Shown: piece by piece, positions 55,777 to 64,000 of the stretch | How positions within the stretch are numbered: the first letter of the stretch is position 1 | Layout of the letters: each line of letters begins with the position of its first letter | Assembly (NCBI RefSeq): GCF_029873635.1 | Contig: NC_080428.1 | Span: 67,389,601 to 67,453,600, forward strand | DNA length: 64,000 nt | From: Malania oleifera | Taxonomy: Eukaryota > Streptophyta > Magnoliopsida > Santalales > Ximeniaceae | Direction of reading: 5' to 3' | Notes under the pieces: model-generated | Database searches by the model: none | Seen by the model: only the letters and a program-made list of their open reading frames with translations | Told to the model about the DNA's origin: nothing | Position numbers and translations under genes: made by a program

Positions 55777-57066
55777 TTTTTTTTTTTTTTGGTAAAAGAG
55801 GGCGGCACCTCCATTTATTTATTAATAAACCCTCACTTTTGGCGGAGGAATACCGTGGTTACAAGTTAAAACCAACCAACCAAATTAGGACAAACAAAAT
55901 TAAACGTAACTAACAAAGGAGATAAAAACATAAAAACAACCAAAAACAAAACGAAATACACCAAACGAAACTCTAGAGATGAACTAACGACGAACGAAAA
56001 CAAGACCCCACCTATTCATCCGAAGGATACCTTTCAGATAACGTCGTATATTACATTGTTTCTCATTTCTCCTTCTTTAGCAAGAAAATCAGTCGCACTA
56101 TTGTCTTTCTTATATTGATGCATCACCATGACATTCACTCCTTCTAACTCTGCCACGAGCTCCTCTTAAAATTCTCAAAGCTACCACAAAGTACATCTAC
56201 CTTTCCGAAACCAATCAACTACAATTCGCGAGTCACTTTCAACAATCACATTAACATAATGCAAACATTTACACAAACGAATTCCTTCCCTGATTGCTTT
56301 TAATTCTGCACTATTATTCGTACAATTGTCAAAATAACTTAAAAAAATCGCTTTTACCATGTCATAGCAATCCCGAATAATTCTTCCACCTCCTGAAGTA
56401 CTCGGATTGCCCCTACAACTCCTATCACAATTAAGTTTTATCCACCCTGCTGGAGGTTTAACCCATGAAATAATTTTTACAGGCCTATCGCAAACTCCTT
56501 TATGCTTAATTTGAAACTCATTCAAAATCTTAATGTTCGACTTCTTCAATTTTTGAAAAGAAATGGTGCTCTCAGTAATAAAACTAACCCAGAATCGAAC
56601 AATTCTCCACATCTGATCTACACTTTGATAAACTCCTTCCATTCTCGCTTTACATTTTCGATTCCAGAGGCACCACGTAATCAAACATGGAATCAGCCCG
56701 ATTAAAATACCTTTAATAGACGATTTTTTTGCATAGTGGAACCAATTTGCCATTTTATTTTTCCAAGGAAGAGATCGTTGGAAAGAAATCCCCAATGCCA
56801 CACTAGCCCAACGCCAAACCTCTGAAGCCACCTCTCCCAAAGAAAGAATATTATCAATATTTTCCTGGCTTCTCTTAACGCAGCAATCACAAGCCGAAGA
56901 CATCAATATTCCTTTGGTATGAATTCTATCATCTATAGTCAAGCATCTAAACCAGGCTCTCCATAAACGCATTGATATTCTTCTGGGCAATAAAGAATGC
57001 CAAAACCAGTCATTCCACAAAAAATTATCACTTCTGCTCCTCACTGCCTCCCAAGCTGTTTTTGAA
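55777..57066 (-). mobile_element. 5'-truncated LINE, minus strand (same family as 31,994)
   Basis: The plus strand begins with a T-run (poly-A tail on the minus strand), then the tail words GGCGGCACCTCC and CCCTCACTTTTGGCGGAGGA. On the minus strand, zf-RVT and RNase H follow. Similarity to the full-length LINE stops at about 57,066, where family X copy 2 begins; no further LINE sequence is found beyond that copy. Confidence 0.9.
56181..57044 (-). pseudogene. LINE zf-RVT and RNase H (287 aa open frame)
   Basis: NFLWNDWFWHSLLPRRISMR, FRCLTIDDRIHTKGI and CDCCVKRSQENIDNIL form zf-RVT. WIKLNCDRSCRGNPSTSGGG is the start of RNase H, with the usual DG changed to DR after the catalytic Asp. NNSAELKAIREGIRLCKCLH and VIVESDSRIVVDWFRKGRC follow before a stop. 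It is the longest uninterrupted LINE frame in the window and shows what the split copy lost. Confidence 0.9.
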
Positions 57067-59145
57067 TGTTAGCTTTGGTGTATTCCCAAGAGGGGGGATG
57101 AATTGGAATTTAAAACTTTTTCTCCTAAGTTAAACTAGTTTAGCAACAGTACATTCACAACCTAGGTCTATCTACCCAAATGCGCAGATAAGTATAATAT
57201 GCAAAATTTAAATCATGTGCATCATTCACACAATAACATGCACGTGCGATAAATATGAAGTGCAGAAATATAAATAGACAGATGATATGTTATCTGGGTT
57301 CAACCAACTGTACCTACGTCTCCGTCTCTAGCTCGCAAGCCCGAAAATTCTACTAATGCTCACTTAACGGGTGGAGCGGCACCGATTACATTCAGGTCAA
57401 TTAGCATAGGGCTGACCTCAACCTTTACAAATTCTCGTTGCGGGGCGAAGAAGGCCCTAGGTTAAATTCACAAGGTTGACCCCAAATTGATCCTTCCAAG
57501 CTAGATCAAACCCTCTCAGGCCACACCTGAAAATACAACAGTATTTTTCCTAAAGTAATCAGTACAGTGATTATGCTTTCATGTAAAGCAAATATGTACC
57601 CAATACGCGCAATCGCATACACATCAACAATGTAGGTCATGTAAGCTCAGCAATGCAAATAGTTGTGCTAACAACACTCAATATGGTGTAATTAGTAGGA
57701 TGCTCAAGAGTGTTCAATGCAAGCAATATCTTGAAATCTAGACAAGGTATTTCAATAGCAAATCAATATTCCAAAGATATGAATCAGATAATCAAACTAG
57801 TTCAAAAGAATTTTCCTCAATGAAATAAGCACATACTAGTTTGAAAATGTTTTGCTTGTTTAACAGAAATCTTTGCGCAACCAAAATCCAAGCTATTGGA
57901 CACTTGGAATAATGATGCAAATATTCTAAGCTTACTAGATTATCCCAACACAAGATCTATAGTATGAAAATCTGTGTAATAAACCCAAGCTAAACTCTCT
58001 AAAAATAATATCTCAATCACACAAGCAAGTGGGAGTATTAGCAACCTAAGATACACTAGCACAATCAATATACTCTCACAATACTAAAATGTATCAAGGG
58101 AATAGAAATTTGAGAGTATTTTGGCAAAATGTGATTTTGAGATAGAGATGATTTTTACTAATGATTTTCGCTAATCTCTCCTTAATTTTGCAAATGAGCC
58201 CCTATATATAGAGAGTGGCAAAATTATAGCCATTGGGGACTTTTTGGGTATTATTAAATTTGTTTTAAAACCAATTAGGAAAATTAACCCACTTTACTTA
58301 ATTTTAACCCATGTAAAAGTTAATTTAACCCAAGAAGTTCGGGTGTCCAATCTGAGGTTTGGGTGCCCAAATAGACTCAGTTAAAAAAGTATTTTTAAAT
58401 AGTTCGGTCACCCGGGTCTAAGTTCAGTTGCCTAAACAAAAGTCAAAAACATTTGCCGCACGGTTTGGGTGCCCGAAACAAAGTTTGGTTAACCAAACTA
58501 ACAAGTTCGGTCACCCGAGCCCTTTTTGAACTGAAAAGTTCGGCAGCTCGAGTTGGTGAAAAGTAACCTTCTAAGGGTTCGGTCACCTGAGGGCAATAGA
58601 GTTATTTTATGTTCGGTGGCCCGAAACCTGGTCAAACTGCTAACTTTCCAACAATTCGGGCGCCCTAGGAGTTTTAAACTTCAAGGGTTCGGTCACTCGA
58701 CCTCTCTTAATTTTTGCAATTTTGCTCAATTTTACTTTAATTAATTCTCCAGATAAAATATGTGATTATGGGGACTTTGTGCACAATGTATAGGAACTCA
58801 GGGTCTTTTCAAGTATGCCCAAAAAAATGGCGTCGATCAATCGAAGGTCGATCGAAAGGTGCCCTAAAGTCATTCGGTCTCTATGGTCAATCTACGGTCA
58901 TTTTGAGCTTACAAAACGTACATGCATGACATGCAGAGATTATTATAGATCGTTCCTACTTAAATATTACATACCCAATAATAGTGAAATGAATTACACC
59001 ATGAAGTCTTCAAGGTCTTCAGGCTTCACTTCAGGTTGCTGTATGTCATTATATGAGTATTTACCCATAAGAACCTGCACACAAACTTGGTAATCATTAA
59101 ATACCTGAGTATTTGTCATAATCAAAACAAGGTATGACCCATGGG
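57067..59145 (+). mobile_element. 2-kb non-coding repeat (family X, copy 2)
   Basis: Begins GTTAGCTTTGGTGTATTCCC, then AAGAGGGGGGATGAATTGGA, and ends near TTGTCATAATCAAAACAAG and GGGGTCAAC, the same start and end words as 37,341-39,306. The interior differs and carries many degenerate GTTCGGTCACCCGA words (58,340-58,700). No protein domain is seen. Like copy 1 it abuts LINE sequence of the same family. Confidence 0.6.
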
Positions 59146-60814
59146 GTCAACATTAAATACCTACCAGAATTCCGATGTTGAATCTGACACTGATATAGAA
59201 ATCCTATGTATATTCCTGAAAATCTTACAATACAAATCAAATAAAAAAATTCTCAGGAGAGAAATATCTTATTCTTAAGAGTGAGATTTCAAAAATTGTC
59301 ATTTCAAGGGAATATTTTTTTTTATTTTGCGAATCAAACAACCCCTTAGAAAGATAGTCACTCTTGGTTATTAAATTTTTGGGTAAAATCCAGCAACACC
59401 CTCTAAATTTTCAAAAACAAAATGACACTTTACATCTTGTTTTATTTTCAAAAATAAAAATACTAAAGAACCCCTTGAATATTGATTTTATTGATAAAAT
59501 GAACCTTCTATTAGTTGACTATTAGACAACCATTATGTTTATGTAAAAAAAAAAAATAATTTTAGTCATAATAAAATGATATTTTAAAATGGCATATGTT
59601 TAATAAATTAAATTGAAAGAATTGATCAACATCTTGAGAACTAAGGATCTATTGGGTATCATTGTTATTTCCTGTTTTCTATTTCTATTTCTCCACAGTG
59701 AAAAGATATATTATAAAAATGCGTTTATTTCCATTGTCAATTTTATGTTTTCATTAGTGGTTTTCAAATGTTTATAAAAAAAAAAAAAAAAACTAAAAAC
59801 TAGATTTTATGATTTTCAGTTTTTTGGCAACCTGTTACCAAAAATTTTAATATTCAAAAATAATTTTTTTAGATTAAAATTTTCATTTAATACACTTTTA
59901 AATTAAAATAAAAATTAAATGATCATATAAATTTAAATATAATTAAAAGAAAAATATACATAAATTTAAAAAAAATAGTAAATCCAATTACAAAATAATT
60001 TTACTATTTTTCAATTGTCATGTCAAATAAAATTTTTATTATAAACTAAATTTTGAAAGTAGAACAATTAAGTAAAATAATTATAATTTATTTTAATTAT
60101 AGCAATTATTTAATGTGTATTATTTGTAATTTTATTATTTTTATAATATTTTTATTTGAAGATGAAAATGAGTATTTTTTTTTAATTAAGTTTTTTATTT
60201 GTATTAGTTTAATAAATGGTAATCAAACAGGTTGTTGTTTTCTAGTTTTTAATTTCTATTTTTGATTTTTGGTTTTTGTTCCTCTAATTTTTTATAGTGA
60301 TACGAAATGACCCCTAAATAAGAGATTTGAAGATCTAATAGATTTTCAATTAACTAGTCTAGCCTGTCCAATTGCCTTAGATCAACCATTTTACCTAATA
60401 ATTATAATACTAAAAATATTTATTAGATTTAATTTTTGAATAAATTTAAAGACTAAACACTTCATTAAACATAATTTAATACTTTTAAATTCAAGTAACT
60501 TATTAAACTAGTGTTAAAAATAAATAAACTAAAACTTTAGATTTGATTTTTTATAAATTAAAAATTTAAAATTGGATGTTAGTTTTTTTGTGTGTAAAAT
60601 ATGAATGCCAAATAGATAAAGAATCTCAAATTCATATTAATTGGTTGACCATTGTTCAAGACAATTCACCAACTTTTCCTAATTTTATTCAAGTTAATAT
60701 ATTATTAAATATGATGTTCAATTAGATTCAGAAAAAGTAAGCAACAATTCAACCAACTATCCAATCCAAGCTAATTTTTTAAATTATATTTTATTTGTTG
60801 AAGATATATTTGTT
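59146..60814. other. AT-rich intergenic stretch
   Basis: No gene recognised. The first bases repeat ATTAAATACCT, also found 50 bp earlier inside the repeat. The rest is AT-rich single-copy-looking sequence. Confidence 0.45.
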
Positions 60815-61740
60815 GACTTTTTGATTCCGATCCATATTTTGATGATGACAAAGTACAAGTTTCTTATTAGTGTTTTTAGCATTTGAACGTGTCTATTAAT
60901 TCAACACACGCATAAAGGAACAGAAATGGAAGTCTTAAGAATGTAAAATTCACATCATCTGGCGTATTCCATGAAGACTGAAGAGTAAAGAAAAAGAAGA
61001 AAACATCTATTTTAATTTGTATTGCATTTATTTTTTATATTTGGTCTGTAATAATGCATGCATCTGCATGATATGAATACCAAAGCTCAGACGACCTTAG
61101 ATTGACCTTAGGGGGACCTAACCTTTCAGGAAAAACCTATTTCATAATTGCCTAAATCTAACAAAGGTTTTTGAAATAGCTTTAGGGTCAAATTGAAGTC
61201 ACAAACTGAGGTATTCAAGGACCTCTGTTGACCGAACCCTTCCAGTTCAAAACTGCTCAATTGACGGACCAAGGCTAGAAGTCAAACCTTGATAAGGTTC
61301 AGTTGAACGGCCATTTTTGAACATAGTATCCTCAGTCAACCGACACTAGGGTAAGCTAACTAAACCTCTCGGGTTTCAGTAATTTTTCAACGCTAATCGT
61401 GTTTAATTTTTAATTAAATATTTCTAAAAATACCAAATGTGTTCCTCAACGGTCAAAAATTCCAGAACACTATATATACCCCTCCATAAGTTTAATTAGT
61501 AACTTTGATTAGCCAAAAAAAATTTCTCAAATTTATTTAGGCTTTTTTTTTTTTAATCAAAGTTCCCTCAAACTATTTTTTATTGCAAAAATCCTTTGGG
61601 ACAAATTTTTTATACTCTTTCCAAATCTCTTTCACTTATTGGTTTTGAAAAATATTTATGAAAGGAGAGCATTAATTTATGGGCTTTTATTTTTACATCC
61701 ATAGCATTTACTATCATTTGTTCTTTATTTTTGAAAATCA

Positions 61741-62165
61741 TTCTTTTTTTTTTTTTCTTTTTTTGATTACATAGGAACTCCAGCCACCAACGAGCCCTTC
61801 GGACCCCCTCATGCGGCACCAAACCTACGGATCAGCGTCCTCCACCCCCAAGTCTGACTAATCAGGGCAAAGTCCAGATGCAGATATGGCTTCTGTGCAT
61901 CAGTTGGACGTTTGGCCAACCCAACCCCCGGGACACATCTCCATTACCATCCACGGTCCCTACTAACTCATAGAGAACTCTCACTATCCACAGTCTCTGC
62001 TGGCTCATAGAGCGAACTCTCACCATCCACAGTCCCCGCTAGCTCACAGAGTAAACTCTCACCATCCACAGGTACCGCTAGCTCCGTGAGTGTATCTACC
62101 TAGAATTGAACCTCCGATGCTCTTTCTTACTTGCTGATGTCTTTCGACCGTGCCATGCCCATGGG
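61741..62165 (-). mobile_element. tRNA-derived SINE-like element
   Basis: On the minus strand, an A-box-like TGGCACGGTCGA (62,144-62,155) is followed 31 bp later by a B-box GGTTCAATTCT (62,102-62,112). A body with three tandem units comes next, then a 3' end reading GGCTCGTTGGTGGCTGGAGT and an A-rich tail (the plus-strand T-run at 61,741-61,764). This is the expected SINE layout. No TSD was identified. Confidence 0.55.
61945..62092. repeat. Short tandem repeat, about 3.3 units of 43-46 bp
   Basis: Units share ACTCTCACCATCCACAGTC and GCTAGCTCATAGAG with scattered changes. The array is inside the SINE-like element. Confidence 0.8.
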
Positions 62166-62652
62166 GAACATATGCTTAAGTGTTTTTCCCATACGTTTTT
62201 CTTGATAAACATTTTTAGGAAAAACCAAATTCTTACTTTTGAATCTTTTGCACTTACATTGCAAGATTCATAAGCTCATCTTAATTTATTGCACAAATAT
62301 TTTTGAGTTTAAATCTTAATTTCTCCAAATAATTTCTTTTTGCAATATCTAATTTCTTTTTGCAATATCTTTATTGGAGAACCTAAGTATCACATTCAGA
62401 TCTTTGAAATGCTTTATTGCTTACTCCATATTTTAAATCAAATATCATATATTCTTATTTGTGCAAAATACCTTTAAAAGCAAACCCTAAGTTCTCTTGA
62501 TTTTTATTTAAAAATATTTTTAGAGAAAATTTTATTAGGGTCAAATCTTTTAGTATTTTTTATATACATCATATTTCAAAGATTGAAAATATTACTTTGA
62601 GAAAAACACTCTTACTCTCTTGAGCATATTTCATATCATACGAGAGTGCATT

Positions 62653-64000
62653 TGTAGCGCCCCGACCCGCCACGTGGGCCCGGGAAGCCACATAAGTGAT
62701 GTCTGTGTACCTAATACCACAATCATTATATAACTACAGTGGAAATAAATGAAATAATCTCCTCAATCTTTTACCAGAGTTCTATACTATTAGATTACAT
62801 CAAAGTCTCTAAACTCATAATACAAACCATAGTACAATACAAAAACTAACTCAATATATACACCCATAATACATACTCCGGCTTCAACCCAACTTAATTA
62901 CAAAAGTATTCTTACTAATAACACTCACAAAAATCTAACTGGCTATCAACCGCCCCGGAGTTCAGTAACCTCGACCTCAAGATGGTCTTGAAAAGATAAT
63001 TTATATAATAAGGTAAGACACCTCTCAGTAAGGAAGATTAAGTTAATGTCAGTGTGTGGTCAACATGCTACCATGTTTACAGAAAACATTCATCTTTAAT
63101 TTCACCGAAAATAGCATTTATATATACATTATATTCACTCTATACCACTGAAAATATTCATCTCGTTTCCATGGTATAAATAGGTTAGTAATCAAATAAT
63201 ATCATTTACATAAATCTACAAATATGCATAAAAGACACTCTCTGGGACTAACTCCATTTACTTCCCCGATGGCACGGGTTGTGCAGCCCGAAGGCTGGAC
63301 TTATGCCCTAGGGGATATCAACCCAAACTAAGTCAAAACATACATATGCATCTAATCTCCGATTACGTAGGCATCCGCAACTTGCTTGGGGGAATTCGAT
63401 TGCCCTACCACATCCTGAAAGTCTGGACTTCCAGGGAAGGTACCCCCTACTAAGGCTAATCGGCTGAGACCACCCAACACCTCCTCGCAATCATTGTGGG
63501 CGCACATGGTCTAAAACTAAAACTCAGGCAACGATACCATGCATATAATATAACTGGTCCTCAAGATTCCTAAAGCATATCATGCAATTCAAGTAATAAA
63601 AACTATATTTCAAATCATTTCATATAAAACCTATCATATTACAAAACTTGGCCTTTGTGATCATCATATAAAACAAGGCCCTCGCGGCCATCATGTGATG
63701 ACCCAAAAATATATATATGATTAAAATACAATAATAATAAAATAATAAAAATAGTCATTAAGTTAATATCAATACAGAAGTGTTTTTCTGTAGGATCCTT
63801 GATTCCATGTTTGATGCCTAAGAAAGACCTTGTCTTAGCGAGTGCTCAGAGACCATTGCGGCTCAGTCGCTCCCTGGAGGTCGGCCTGGTCAAAATGGAA
63901 TTTCATAGGATAAACAAGATAGACACTATTTGTACACGTAAATAAGTATATATACATAAAATAGTGTTTTGACAGACATAATTTGTCGAAATACATAATA
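62653..64000. mobile_element. Large LTR (start), Ty3/gypsy-like, runs past the window
   Basis: Starts TGTAGCGCCCCGACCCGCCA, then CGTGGGCCCGGG, similar in kind to the TGTGACGCCCC start at 10,802. No end or TSD partner is seen before the window edge. Another LTR-like start lies inside at 63,694. Confidence 0.5.
63694..64000. mobile_element. Possible nested LTR start
   Basis: TGTGATGACCCAAAAATATA resembles the beginning of large plant LTRs, and the sequence turns AT-rich there. The rest is outside the window, so this is tentative. Confidence 0.3.

Larger units (their letters stand above)
60815..62652 (-). mobile_element. Inverted, interrupted member of family X (copy 3)
   Basis: Starts GTTGACTTTTTGATTCCG, then ATATTTTGATGATGACAAAG, the reverse complement of the family's 3' end. 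GACCGAACCC and TCAACCGACAC words near 61,200-61,350 match the style of copy 2's interior. The 5' end (CCCAAGAGGGGG) is not found before the LTR start at 62,653, so the copy is cut there. A SINE-like element lies inside it. Confidence 0.5.

Overview
This window looks like nuclear DNA of a flowering plant, probably a eudicot. It is AT-rich, contains one intact spliced MYB-CC transcription factor gene, and is otherwise almost entirely transposable elements in several stages of decay: Ty1/copia elements, L1-type LINEs, large solo LTRs, hAT-type MITEs and a tRNA-derived SINE. I see no bacterial-type operons, CRISPR arrays, rRNA or tRNA genes.

Layout. 1-2.7 kb: 5' half of a decayed copia element, with a sister copy at 14.4-16.2 kb. 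3.4-3.8 kb: first two exons of a probable small secreted-protein gene with a TATA box and telo-box. 4.36-9.16 kb: copia element with very short LTRs and a GC-rich leader where gag should be. 10.1-10.8 kb: LINE 3' fragments in both orientations. 10.80-13.52 kb: large solo LTR carrying a minisatellite. 13.74-14.27 kb: hAT MITE. 17.3-23.9 kb: a roughly 370-bp-arm inverted repeat whose left arm is split by a complete minus-strand copia element (17,518-23,263, TSD ATAGA). 24.07-28.94 kb: copia element with TATA-type LTR ends (TSD GTATT). 32.0-40.07 kb: full-length LINE with a perfect 13-bp TSD, interrupted by a 2-kb repeat. 40.28-41.17 kb: hAT MITE with a perfect 8-bp TSD. 43.84-45.42 kb: the MYB-CC gene. 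46.98-50.88 kb: internally deleted copia element. 51.1-52.0 kb: decayed LINE of another family. 52.69-55.64 kb: second large solo LTR (TSD GACAA). 55.78-57.07 kb: 5'-truncated minus-strand LINE. 57.07-59.15 kb and 60.8-62.65 kb: two more members of the repeat that split the full-length LINE, one with a nested SINE. 62.65 kb to the end: starts of two further large LTRs.

The only gene likely to produce an intact cellular protein is the six-exon MYB-CC factor (350 aa as modelled). All transposon reading frames are broken, although the minus-strand copia element keeps long pieces of every domain. The points most worth a second look are the interrupted palindrome, two apparent GC-AG introns in the MYB-CC gene, the shared lesions and shared 5' flank of the two sister copia copies, two copia elements with non-TG/CA LTR ends, and the leader that replaces gag in the 4.36-kb element. 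I found no convincing new biological system; these are structural observations.
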